Source: an uncultured Prevotellaceae bacterium (GTDB lineage Bacteria; Bacteroidota; Bacteroidia; Bacteroidales; Bacteroidaceae). Taken from it: a stretch of 62,094 bases of DNA. Below are positions 53,248 to 61,228 of the stretch, piece after piece (the stretch's first letter is position 1; the number at the start of each line of letters is the position of its first letter). The stretch spans positions 1 to 62,094 of the forward strand of contig CAMHUU010000015.1 in assembly GCA_946188395.1 (NCBI GenBank). The letters are read 5' to 3'. A program made the position numbers and the translations under genes. Under the pieces are notes generated by a model, which was not told the origin of the DNA, did not search any database, and saw only the letters and a list, made by a program, of their open reading frames with translations.

Positions 53248-55035
53248 TTACATTCTTTCTGGGACCTCAATACCCAACAAGGCCATGCCGTTCTTCAGAA
53301 TCTTTGCTACGTTCTTGGCTAACATCAGGCGAACGGCCTTCTTCTGCTCATCGGGCTCGTTGAGGATTGAAAAGTCGTGATAGAACTGGTTGAACACCTT
53401 CGTCAACTCATAGCAGTAGTTGGCAATGCCAGAAGGAGAATAGTCCTTGCCGGCCTGCTCAACGGCGGCACCATACTCGCTCATCTTCTGGATGAGTTCA
53501 ACTTCCTTCTCGCTCAGGCTAGTCGTACTAGTCAGACTAGTTGTACTAGTTAAACTAGCTGCTTTGCGCAGAATTGAGCGGATACGAGCATAAGTATATT
53601 GGATAAAAGGCCCGGTATTACCATTGAAGTCGATACTCTCCTCGGGGTTAAACAGCATGTTCTTGCGGGCATCGACCTTCAGGATGAAGTACTTCAGTGC
53701 ACCCATACCTACAATGCGGGCAATTTCGCGGCGCTCCTCTTCGGTCATGTCGTCGAACTTACCGAGTTCCATCGATGTATTATAGGCATCCTCTACCATC
53801 AGCGCCATCAGGTCGTCAGCATCTACCACCGTTCCCTCACGTGACTTCATCTTACCGTTGGGCAACTCCACCATGCCGTAAGAGAAGTGTACCAACTCCT
53901 TACCCCACTTGAAACCGAGGCGGTCGAGCAGAATGGAGAGCACTTGGAAGTGGTAGTTCTGCTCATTGCCTACGACATAGATCATCTTGTCGATGGGATA
54001 GTCCTGGAAACGCATCTCGGCTGTACCGATGTCCTGCGTCATATAAACGCTGGTTCCATCGCTACGCAACAGCAACTTCTGGTCCAGCCCCTCATTGGTC
54101 AGGTCGGCCCATACGGAATTGTCCTCATGGCGCTCGAAGAGACCCTTGGCCAAACCTTCTTCTACCTTAGCCTTACCCTTCAGATAGGTCTGGCTCTCAT
54201 AATATATCTTGTCGAACTTTACACCCATTTTCTGGTAGGTCTCGTCGAAACCGGCATAGACCCAGTTATTCATCTTCTCCCATAAGGCACGAACCTCGGG
54301 ATCGTTCTTCTCCCATTTCACCAGCATCTCGTGGGCTTCCTTAATCAGCGGAGCTTCCTGCTTGGCCTGCTCTTCGTCCATGCCCTGAGCGACGAGTTCC
54401 TTGATCTCCTCGCGGTAGTGCTTGTCAAACAGCACGTAGTAGTCGCCAATCAGATGGTCGCCCTTCTTGCCTGACGACTCGGGAGTCTCACCATTGCCCC
54501 ACTTCTGCCAGGCCAACATCGACTTACAGATATGGATACCGCGGTCGTTCACGATGTTGGTCTTCACCACCTTGTTACCGTTGGCCTCCATAATCTGAGC
54601 CAGCGACCAACCCAACAGATTGTTGCGTACATGACCTAAATGCAGGGGTTTATTGGTGTTGGGACTGCTATATTCAATCATGACGAGAGGCGAATTCTCG
54701 TCAGCGGGACGTTCACCGTAGTGCTCGTCCTTATCGATATCAGTCAGCAGATTAAGCCACGCCTCATCGCTGATGCTGAGATTCAAAAAGCCCTTTACTA
54801 CGTTAAACTTGCTAATGGCGTCGCAGTGCTCTACCAGATATTCGCCCAACTCCTGACCAGTTTGTTCAGGACTCTTACGAGCCATCTTGACAAAGGGGAA
54901 TACTACCAACGTCAGGTTACCCTCAAACTCGCTGCGGGTCTTCTGAGTTTGTACCATCTTCTCGGGCACGTCCTGCCCGTACAATGCCTTTACTGCTGCC
55001 TGCGCGGCGGCCATTATTTGTTGCTCAATCTTCAT
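53248..55035 (-). CDS. argS: Arginyl-tRNA synthetase
   Basis: It charges tRNA-Arg. From the ATG at 55035 the protein has 595 residues. The class I signature is in SSPNTNKPLHLGHVRNNLLGW (HLGH), and the KMSKS-equivalent in GKMKSREGTVV. The C-terminal anticodon-binding domain includes YTYARIRSILRKA and ends with ALLGIEVPERM. Between these lies SLTSTTSLTSTTSLSEKE, encoded by a 9-nt tandem repeat at 53519-53558; a similar length of linker exists in other ArgS, but not this repetition. It is divergent from a PanE-like gene. Confidence 0.95.
   Translation of the reverse strand: MKIEQQIMAAAQAAVKALYGQDVPEKMVQTQKTRSEFEGNLTLVVFPFVKMARKSPEQTGQELGEYLVEHCDAISKFNVVKGFLNLSISDEAWLNLLTDIDKDEHYGERPADENSPLVMIEYSSPNTNKPLHLGHVRNNLLGWSLAQIMEANGNKVVKTNIVNDRGIHICKSMLAWQKWGNGETPESSGKKGDHLIGDYYVLFDKHYREEIKELVAQGMDEEQAKQEAPLIKEAHEMLVKWEKNDPEVRALWEKMNNWVYAGFDETYQKMGVKFDKIYYESQTYLKGKAKVEEGLAKGLFERHEDNSVWADLTNEGLDQKLLLRSDGTSVYMTQDIGTAEMRFQDYPIDKMIYVVGNEQNYHFQVLSILLDRLGFKWGKELVHFSYGMVELPNGKMKSREGTVVDADDLMALMVEDAYNTSMELGKFDDMTEEERREIARIVGMGALKYFILKVDARKNMLFNPEESIDFNGNTGPFIQYTYARIRSILRKAASLTSTTSLTSTTSLSEKEVELIQKMSEYGAAVEQAGKDYSPSGIANYCYELTKVFNQFYHDFSILNEPDEQKKAVRLMLAKNVAKILKNGMALLGIEVPERM
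53519..53558 (-). repeat. Nonamer repeat inside argS
   Basis: CTAGTCGTA, CTAGTCAGA, CTAGTTGTA, CTAGTTAAA and CTAG follow one another. With a 9-nt period, it adds three codons per unit (SLT, STT) without frameshift, unlike the heptamers. Confidence 0.88.
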
Positions 55036-55054
55036 TTTGTTCAAATTTTGGGTG

Positions 55055-55091
55055 CAAAGGTACTAATTTTATTTTTATTTTTGTAATTTTG
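55055..55091. promoter_or_regulatory. Divergent -7 boxes of argS and the PanE-like gene
   Basis: On the minus strand TACCTTTG (55062-55055) lies 19 nt before the argS ATG. On the plus strand TAATTTTG (55084-55091) lies 24 nt before the ATG at 55116. Confidence 0.68.
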
Positions 55092-55115
55092 CACCCTAAA
55101 ATCTGACTTTGCAAA

Positions 55116-56021
55116 ATGAAATACGGAGTAATAGGTACTGGAGCCATCGGTGGTTATTATGGCGCACGACTGGCTCAGAGCGGACAGGAACTACACTTCC
55201 TGCTGCGTAGTGATTATGAATATGTCCGACAGCACGGACTACAGATCGATTCGTGCGACGGCTCGTTTCATCTCGATGCTCCCCACGTTTACAATTCTAC
55301 GGACGATATGCCTCAGTGCGACGTTGTGCTGGTGTGCCTCAAGTCCATCAACAACTATAAGTTACGTGACATGTTGCCCCCATTGTTGGGACCTAAGACG
55401 CTGGTCATACTTATTCAGAACGGTATCGGCGTCGAACAAGACGTTCAGCAGATGTTTCCCGATGTTCAACTTGTCGCTGGTTTAGCATTCATCTGCTCTG
55501 CCAAGACGGAACCGGGACATGTCAATCACCAGTGCTATGGCCAGATTAATCTGGGAAATTATTCCTGTCGCGATGAGGCTTTGCTACAGCAGGTGGTCGA
55601 CGACTTCAATGCGGCTGGTGTGAAGGCCGGACTTGTCGAATACCACGAGGCTCGATGGAAAAAAGCCGTGTGGAATATGCCGTTCAATGGTATGACGGTG
55701 GCGTTAAAGACACAGACGAACCTGTTGCTGCAGCATCCTGCCACACGACAACTCATCTACGAGCAGATGATGGAGGTCATCGGGGCTGCTCAACACCTCG
55801 GCGTAAACAACATCGACGAGTCGTTTGCCCAGAAGATGCTGGAGATGACCGATGCTATGACGCCTTATTCGCCGTCTATGCGCCTAGACTACGACTTCCA
55901 CCGCCGCATGGAAATCCACTATCTCTATACACGCCCCATTGAGATTGCCCGTGAGGCCGGCTTCGACATGCCAAAATTGGCTATGCTCGAAGCAGAACTC
56001 AAATTTCTGGATGTAGACTAA
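55116..56021 (+). CDS. 2-dehydropantoate 2-reductase-family protein
   Basis: The 301-residue protein has an N-terminal NADP-binding fold (MKYGVIGTGAIGGYYGARLAQSG) and the family's VLVCLKS, LIQNGIGVE and KAVWNMPFNGMTVAL stretches (Lys near residue 179 and Asn in the catalytic area). PanE makes pantoate for coenzyme A, but the family also includes reductases of other 2-keto acids, so the name is kept general. It converges on pnuT with a 3-nt gap. Confidence 0.88.
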   Translation: MKYGVIGTGAIGGYYGARLAQSGQELHFLLRSDYEYVRQHGLQIDSCDGSFHLDAPHVYNSTDDMPQCDVVLVCLKSINNYKLRDMLPPLLGPKTLVILIQNGIGVEQDVQQMFPDVQLVAGLAFICSAKTEPGHVNHQCYGQINLGNYSCRDEALLQQVVDDFNAAGVKAGLVEYHEARWKKAVWNMPFNGMTVALKTQTNLLLQHPATRQLIYEQMMEVIGAAQHLGVNNIDESFAQKMLEMTDAMTPYSPSMRLDYDFHRRMEIHYLYTRPIEIAREAGFDMPKLAMLEAELKFLDVD

Positions 56022-56024
56022 CTC

Positions 56025-56624
56025 TCATCTCTGGTCTCTTTTAACCGTTTTAGCCATGCTCTTCCATTTCCGATAACCGGCTATGGCTATGGCAACATAA
56101 AGGCCATAGAGCAGGGCCTTGAAAGGAATGCCTTTTTGTATATAGAGAAATGTACAGACAGCGTCGACGATAATCCAGAATATCCATTGCTCTACATACT
56201 TACGTGCCAGTGCCCATAGTGCCACAAACGATACAGCGTTGGTAAACGAGTCGAGTAGTGGGACGGTGGAGTTGGTCCATGTCACGAGAACATAGTATAT
56301 GGCCCCCCATGAAATCAGGAAAAACAGCAAGGAAGGCAGATACTGGTTGCGTGGCATAAAGATAATAGGCAACGACTCTTTTTTCTTCCTGGTCTTCTTG
56401 AATTTCCAGATATAGAATCCGTAGAAGGCAGCAAGGGTATAGTAGCAGGCCATACCTGCATCCCCATACAACCCATGACTCCAATAGAGGTAGACATCGA
56501 GTGCGGGCATGACGATACCTACCACCCAGAGGGCAATATGCGCACGATACTCCAGCCAGATATAAATCAGGCCGAGTATCGTGGTGAATATGTCAAGCCA
56601 ATGCTCCGCCAAGAATTCGATCAT
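56025..56624 (-). CDS. pnuT: PnuC-family transporter, probably for thiamine (PnuT)
   Basis: The 199-residue protein has seven to eight hydrophobic segments with the family motifs WLEYRAHIALWVVGIV near the start and WIFWIIVDAVCTFLYIQKGIPFKALLYGLYVAIAIAGY near the end. PnuC proteins take up nicotinamide riboside, but the PnuT branch takes up thiamine. The gene follows a TonB receptor gene with a TPP riboswitch, across a 30-nt spacer made of heptamers, so the thiamine assignment comes from context. It would act in the inner membrane, receiving what the receptor brings into the periplasm. Confidence 0.85.
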   Translation of the reverse strand: MIEFLAEHWLDIFTTILGLIYIWLEYRAHIALWVVGIVMPALDVYLYWSHGLYGDAGMACYYTLAAFYGFYIWKFKKTRKKKESLPIIFMPRNQYLPSLLFFLISWGAIYYVLVTWTNSTVPLLDSFTNAVSFVALWALARKYVEQWIFWIIVDAVCTFLYIQKGIPFKALLYGLYVAIAIAGYRKWKSMAKTVKRDQR

Positions 56625-56626
56625 AT

Positions 56627-56654
56627 CTCTAATCTCTAAACTCTAAACTCTAAA
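56627..56654 (-). repeat. Heptamer repeat filling the pnuT-receptor spacer
   Basis: CTCTAAT and CTCTAAA three times lie exactly between the stop of the receptor gene and the start of pnuT. Confidence 0.9.
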
Positions 56655-59078
56655 CTAAAAGCGCAGCGTAATGTTTCCCATCATCGTGAAGCCCGACATG
56701 GGGATGAAACCAATTTGGTAGTATCGGTTCTCGTTGGGATGGCTGTCGCTGAGGATGGCAGAGTATACCCAACCGCTGGCAGCATAGTGGCGGTTGAAGA
56801 TGTTATTGGCGTTCAGGCCGATAACCACCTCCTTCATCACCTTCTTCGGCTTTATCGTATAGCTGACAGAGGCGTTCGACACGCTGTAGGCGGGCAGCGA
56901 GCGGTCCTTGCACTCCGTATTGTCCAGATACTGGCGCGACACAAAGTTGGTGTGCCACACAGCCTGAATACTCTTATAGTGGAAGTTGATGAAACCGTTC
57001 AGAATCGTCGATGGCGAGAAAGCCAGCGTCGAGTTATCGTAATGGATAGTGGTATAGTCGCCCCAGTCAACCTGAACCTTTTCATCGAAGTCCTTGATCT
57101 TGTTCTTGCTCAGGGCGGCATTTCCCTCGATGGTCAGCCACGAGGTGGGGTCTACACCGGCCTGCAGCTCGACACCCAGGCGGTACGACTTTTTGATGTT
57201 CGTCGTCAGGTTCTCACCAATGTCGCTGACCTCGCCAGTCTGTACAAACTGGTCTTTGTAGTCCATGTAATAGCCGTTCACACCCACGCGCCACAGACCG
57301 CCATTATAGGTGTATCCCAGCTCATAGTCCATCAGCTGCTCGGCTTTTGGGGCAGGGTAGTGGCCATTGTCGGTGAAGTTGTTACGCTCTGGCTCACGAT
57401 GACTCATGGCCAGCGAACCATACACACGGTGACCGCCTAGCGACCACGAGAAACCGGCCTTCGGATTCAGAAAGTCATACTTCTTGTCGACATCCAAGTA
57501 GTGCTTCTGAATGTCGCCATTGGCATCGGTATAGTATTTGTCGTTGTATCCGTCGGTCTTGAAATTCACATGGCGGTATTGTAAGTCTGCAAACACGTCC
57601 CACTGCTCGTTGATGTGGTAGGCGGCTTTCAAGAATACGTTGCCGTCCAGCTTGTGGCCAGGTGAGTCGTAGTAGCGATAGTCGCCGTTGGCCAGCAGTG
57701 TTTTACTCAACTCGGCATGCTTCACATAGGTCAGGTATCCGAAGTGATAACCATCGTAGTTCTGTAGCGACAGACCGCCGATGATGTCCCACGCATCGTC
57801 TTTATAGTTCGCATTCCACACCAGTCCGTAGGTGTGTTGCTCCAAACCTTTTTTGCGCACAAAATCGGTTTTCTTCACCTTGTTGCCCTCGCTGTCCTTG
57901 AAGGTCAGACCATACTTTGCCAACTTGTTGTTCTGGCGGAACTCCTCGTAATAGCCGTATCCGTAAGTATAGTGCAGCGAGGCTGTCGTCGACCAGTGTG
58001 CGTTGATGTTCCATGCTGCCGACAGAATATTATGGTTCTGCCAGAAATTGTCTGTTGTCTTGTCCCAGTAGCTGCCGTCGGCCATCTGGTAGCGCGCCGT
58101 CTGGTAGTTGTCGTTGGCATCCTTCACAAACAGACCGTCGTCGCCTGTCACCATGTATTCGTAGAGCGAGTTGAACTTGCCCAGCCCCACGTTCCACATA
58201 TCCCCGTAGTCCTTGATGCCCGTCTTGGTTGTGTAGGTCCACGAACCGTCGTCGTAGCAGCCGTCCATCAGCGAGTAGTCGCCGTTGCCCGCCGTCACGC
58301 CGTTCCATGCCTGGCCGGTACGCTCGAAGTTGCCGAAGTTCTTGTATCTGACGACAAAATCGTCAGACACATAACTGAGACCGCCGTAGTACGAACCGCT
58401 TCTGCCGCTGGTGCCATGCAGAAATCCGTCGGTATGCGTCTCGTGGTAGGCACCGTCCAGAATCCAGTGTTTGCCCAGCAGGCCCGTCGAGAATTTACCG
58501 CCGAAGTTGTAGGTGTTGTATGAGCCGTACGAGAAATTCACCTCGCCGCCCATAGTCTGCTGGGGCGTTGCCGACGACATAGCCACCGTACCGCCAAAGG
58601 CACCGTCGCCGTTGGTCGACGTTCCCACGCCGCGCTGTATCTGTACCGAACCCAGCAGCGAACCATATGAGTTCATATTCGCCCAGAACACACACTGGTC
58701 CTCGGGTGAGTTCAGGGGCACACCGTCCAGCGTCACGTTGATGCGGGAGTCTCCGGCACCGCGAATACGCATATAGGTTGTTCCTGTACCCAGACCATTC
58801 TCGCTCCACGCCAACACACCTGGCGTCTGCGAGAAAAGGAAAGGCAGTTCCTTACCTGTCCTCGAGAAATCGCCCAGCTCTTTCTTCTTGATGTTACTGG
58901 TGGCAAACGGCGCATTCTTCTGTGCTCGCACGCCTTGCACCACCACCTCCTGCAACTGCTCCACCTGCGTCGAGTCGTACAGCGCGGCATGGCGATGGTT
59001 CTCTGTTGCTGTCTTTTGAGCCACTGTTCCTAAGCTCCACCCCATCAGGGCGGCCATCATCACAATTTCTTTTCTCAT
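56655..59078 (-). CDS. TonB-dependent outer-membrane receptor, probably for thiamine
   Basis: The 807-residue product has a signal peptide (VMMAALMGWSLGTVAQ). The plug domain lies at about residues 40-170 (QLQEVVVQGVRAQKNAPFATS, TYMRIRGAGDSRINVTLDGVPLNSPEDQ, VGTSTNGDGAFGGTV). The 22-strand barrel ends with GFTMMGNITLRF, whose last residue is the usual Phe. There is no N-terminal carboxypeptidase-like domain. The ATG at 59078 is used; the frame open to 59132 would run into the riboswitch. Control by TPP and pairing with pnuT identify the likely substrate as thiamine, as described for such receptors in Bacteroidetes. Confidence 0.9.
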   Translation of the reverse strand: MRKEIVMMAALMGWSLGTVAQKTATENHRHAALYDSTQVEQLQEVVVQGVRAQKNAPFATSNIKKKELGDFSRTGKELPFLFSQTPGVLAWSENGLGTGTTYMRIRGAGDSRINVTLDGVPLNSPEDQCVFWANMNSYGSLLGSVQIQRGVGTSTNGDGAFGGTVAMSSATPQQTMGGEVNFSYGSYNTYNFGGKFSTGLLGKHWILDGAYHETHTDGFLHGTSGRSGSYYGGLSYVSDDFVVRYKNFGNFERTGQAWNGVTAGNGDYSLMDGCYDDGSWTYTTKTGIKDYGDMWNVGLGKFNSLYEYMVTGDDGLFVKDANDNYQTARYQMADGSYWDKTTDNFWQNHNILSAAWNINAHWSTTASLHYTYGYGYYEEFRQNNKLAKYGLTFKDSEGNKVKKTDFVRKKGLEQHTYGLVWNANYKDDAWDIIGGLSLQNYDGYHFGYLTYVKHAELSKTLLANGDYRYYDSPGHKLDGNVFLKAAYHINEQWDVFADLQYRHVNFKTDGYNDKYYTDANGDIQKHYLDVDKKYDFLNPKAGFSWSLGGHRVYGSLAMSHREPERNNFTDNGHYPAPKAEQLMDYELGYTYNGGLWRVGVNGYYMDYKDQFVQTGEVSDIGENLTTNIKKSYRLGVELQAGVDPTSWLTIEGNAALSKNKIKDFDEKVQVDWGDYTTIHYDNSTLAFSPSTILNGFINFHYKSIQAVWHTNFVSRQYLDNTECKDRSLPAYSVSNASVSYTIKPKKVMKEVVIGLNANNIFNRHYAASGWVYSAILSDSHPNENRYYQIGFIPMSGFTMMGNITLRF

Positions 59079-59120
59079 TTCTCTTTTTACCTTATTTATT
59101 AATACATTTAAATAAGGGGT

Positions 59121-59210
59121 TGTCATACTCAATCATCCCTACGTCGGCATTACCCGCATCAGGTTCAGAAGGGTATCATCTCAGCCCACACCCGTGAGCA
59201 CCCCTTGACA
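59121..59210 (-). promoter_or_regulatory. TPP riboswitch (THI element)
   Basis: On the minus strand the conserved parts are all present in order: GGGGTGC, GGCTGAGATGATACCC (with CTGAGA at 59184-59179), GAACCTGAT, GGGTAATGCCGACGTAGGGA (59164-59136 region). The outer stem can use TGTCA and TGACA. A further segment AACCCCTT (59112-59119 on the plus strand as AAGGGGTT) could pair with the 5' AAGGGGTG region as an alternative fold, giving a switch. It controls the receptor and pnuT. Confidence 0.95.
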
Positions 59211-59231
59211 AGCACTTTGCTAAATCGCCTG

Positions 59232-59384
59232 CAAAGGTAGTGCAAAACGAGTGAAATGCAAAATAAATTAAGATTTATTTTCATTTCCGAGTTGCAGCCT
59301 ACCTTCACCAAAGGTAAAAGGTAGTGCAAATTGAGCGAAATACAAAACAAAAAAGCGTTTTTTTTGTTTTTATTTCCGAAATGC
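59232..59384 (-). promoter_or_regulatory. Tandemly duplicated promoter of the thiamine uptake operon
   Basis: Two related copies (59234-59295 and 59318-59384) share AAGGTAGTGCAAA, GAG/CGAAAT, CAAAA and ATTTCCGA words. On the minus strand each has TTTTG, exactly 19 nt, then the -7 box: TACCTTTG in the proximal copy (59239-59232) and TACCTTTT in the distal copy (59323-59316). The distal one has lost the last G and is probably weaker. Confidence 0.75.
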
Positions 59385-59475
59385 CGCCATTGCAACGCCA
59401 CACTTTTCGCCGTTAGGCAAAAGAACTTTCGACATCCGTTCAATCCGTGTTTTTTTTAAAAAATTGTGTGATTTG

Positions 59476-59507
59476 TTTTGTGCTTTGCAAAATGTTTCGT
59501 AATTTTG
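59476..59507 (+). promoter_or_regulatory. Promoter of the hydrolase gene
   Basis: TTTTG at 59476-59480, 19 nt, TAATTTTG at 59500-59507. The box ends 21 nt before the ATG at 59529. Confidence 0.78.
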
Positions 59508-59528
59508 CCGTGTGCACAGTTGACGAAG

Positions 59529-61151
59529 ATGAAAAAGATACCATCCCTATTGCTGTCCGTGATGATAGCTGCGACAGCCATTGCCCAGGATGTCAACTAC
59601 AATATTATTTCTGAGAAGGACACCACCGTCAGTATTACTGTCAACGGCATCAAGCTGGGCAGCCGCGACATCCACCGATATATGTTTTCATTCCCATCGG
59701 TAGATGCCGAAGGCCAACCTGTCACCGTCAGTGCTGCCGTGTGGGTTCCCTCAGAAATATACAATGGTACTGCACCTTGTGATGGCGTAGTGCTCTACAA
59801 CCACTTCACCCACCTGAAGGCCACCGAGCGCATATCCGTCGGAGGCGAGGAGCTGTGCAACGCCATGCTGGCAAGTCCGCTGAAGCCCAACTACGTCTTT
59901 GTCATCAACGACTATCTGGGTTTCGGCCTGACCGAAAACCGTCCGCAGGCCTACCTCTGTGGCAAGACCAATGCCCGCAACTCGCTAGACGGTCTGCTGG
60001 CAGCATGGAAACTGATGAACGACTACAACATCCCGCAGGGCAAATACCTTTTCAACATGGGTTACTCGCAGGGTGGAACGGAATCGATGTTTGCCGCCAG
60101 ATTGTGCGACGAGGAATATAAGGACAAAGGCATTACCTTCGACAAGACCTTCTCTGGCGGAGGTCCACTCGACTTTGAAAAGGTCTATACCGAAATGGTA
60201 AGGATTGGGTGTACTTCCATTCCCTCTGCAGTAGTGCTGATGTTGGTCAGCATGAACGAAAACTACCACATGGGGCTGAACTACAAAGAGGTATTCCAGG
60301 ACCCTATAGCATCGCATATCGATGACTGGATACTGTCAAAAGCCTACTCGGAAGGCGAGCTGAGGAAGATGATAGGCAGCGACAGCCTGAAACACTTTCT
60401 CCAGCCTGCCTACATGGATATGGAAAGCGAGCCTGCCAAGGCTCTGCTCAAGAAACTGAAGGAGATATCGCTGACCACCGGTTGGGAACCTGACGTCACG
60501 CAGCACTACTACATAGAGCACAGCCGCCACGACGACTATGTCCCCATACAGTCATCGCGCGTCATCTTCCCATGGATGAGAGACCATGGCTTCACCAACA
60601 GTATCGTACCAGGGAAGACCAATCTGCAGACCAATACCGCCGTATTCAAACTCGACCATCAGAAGTCGGCCGTTGTATGGCTCATCCAGACAGCTGTTGC
60701 CATACAGGCGTGGCCGGTACTGTACTACGAAGGCGAGCAGAACCGCTACTATAACGACGTGGTGAAAGACTTGAACCTGCTGAAGTCCATCAAGCTGCTG
60801 GAGAGTCTGGGCATCGACCTGCGCCAGCTCATCAAGGGTGACAAGAATGACACCACCGACGAGAATAGCATCTTCGATGTTATGAATGAGATATCGAAAA
60901 AGCTGGAACCTCTGGGGCTCGACCTCGTTTCGCTATTCGAGATGATGGAAGATTCAGGCATCAGTCTGCTGGACCTTATGGAAGCCTACAACTATCTGAC
61001 GAGTGATACGGCAGAGACAACAAGTCAAAATGTCATCGGCAATACGGAGGTGCCGCTCTATCTGCTCCGCCACTACGAGCAGATACTGGCCACATGGTTC
61101 CTGACGGCTGGTCTCGACGTGCAGTACAACATTCTTTTTAAGGCGTTCTGA
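59529..61151 (+). CDS. Secreted alpha/beta hydrolase, lipase-like
   Basis: The 540-residue protein has a signal peptide (KKIPSLLLSVMIAATAIAQ). It has an alpha/beta hydrolase fold with VVLYNHFTHL, VINDYLGFGLTENRPQAYLC and the nucleophile elbow GYSQGGTESMFAA (Ser near residue 187), and a late His region (HYYIEHSRHDDYVP). This arrangement is like the secretory lipase family. A C-terminal helical part (LNLLKSIKLLESLGIDLRQLI, then DENSIFDVMNEISKKLEPLGLDL) looks like repeated amphipathic helices. There is no sorting tail, so it may stay in the periplasm. Substrate unknown. Confidence 0.8.
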   Translation: MKKIPSLLLSVMIAATAIAQDVNYNIISEKDTTVSITVNGIKLGSRDIHRYMFSFPSVDAEGQPVTVSAAVWVPSEIYNGTAPCDGVVLYNHFTHLKATERISVGGEELCNAMLASPLKPNYVFVINDYLGFGLTENRPQAYLCGKTNARNSLDGLLAAWKLMNDYNIPQGKYLFNMGYSQGGTESMFAARLCDEEYKDKGITFDKTFSGGGPLDFEKVYTEMVRIGCTSIPSAVVLMLVSMNENYHMGLNYKEVFQDPIASHIDDWILSKAYSEGELRKMIGSDSLKHFLQPAYMDMESEPAKALLKKLKEISLTTGWEPDVTQHYYIEHSRHDDYVPIQSSRVIFPWMRDHGFTNSIVPGKTNLQTNTAVFKLDHQKSAVVWLIQTAVAIQAWPVLYYEGEQNRYYNDVVKDLNLLKSIKLLESLGIDLRQLIKGDKNDTTDENSIFDVMNEISKKLEPLGLDLVSLFEMMEDSGISLLDLMEAYNYLTSDTAETTSQNVIGNTEVPLYLLRHYEQILATWFLTAGLDVQYNILFKAF

Positions 61152-61190
61152 TGACACTATGACGGTATGACGATATAAATCATAAAGTTC

Positions 61191-61222
61191 TCGCGTACCG
61201 CGTAGGCGTGCGCGGTACGCGA
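61191..61222. repeat. Strong perfect hairpin near the VirE-type gene
   Basis: TCGCGTACCGCG (61191-61202) and CGCGGTACGCGA (61211-61222) are perfectly complementary around an 8-nt loop. No T-run follows on either strand, so it is not a standard terminator. It lies in the 77-nt gap between two convergent genes, flanked by TATGACGGTATGACG and by similar words at the end of the VirE-type gene. Confidence 0.85.
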
Positions 61223-61228
61223 AGAGTA

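Larger units (their letters stand above)
59079..59528. other. Regulatory region between the TonB receptor gene and the hydrolase gene
   Basis: No protein gene was seen. It holds the TPP riboswitch (59121-59210), a tandemly duplicated promoter facing the receptor (59232-59384) and the promoter of the hydrolase gene (59476-59507). The 59385-59475 part shows no feature beyond A/T-richness. Confidence 0.8.

Noticed and set aside
61191..61222. Hairpin as a terminator of the hydrolase gene
   Set aside because: Neither side is followed by a T-run; kept as an unexplained repeat instead.
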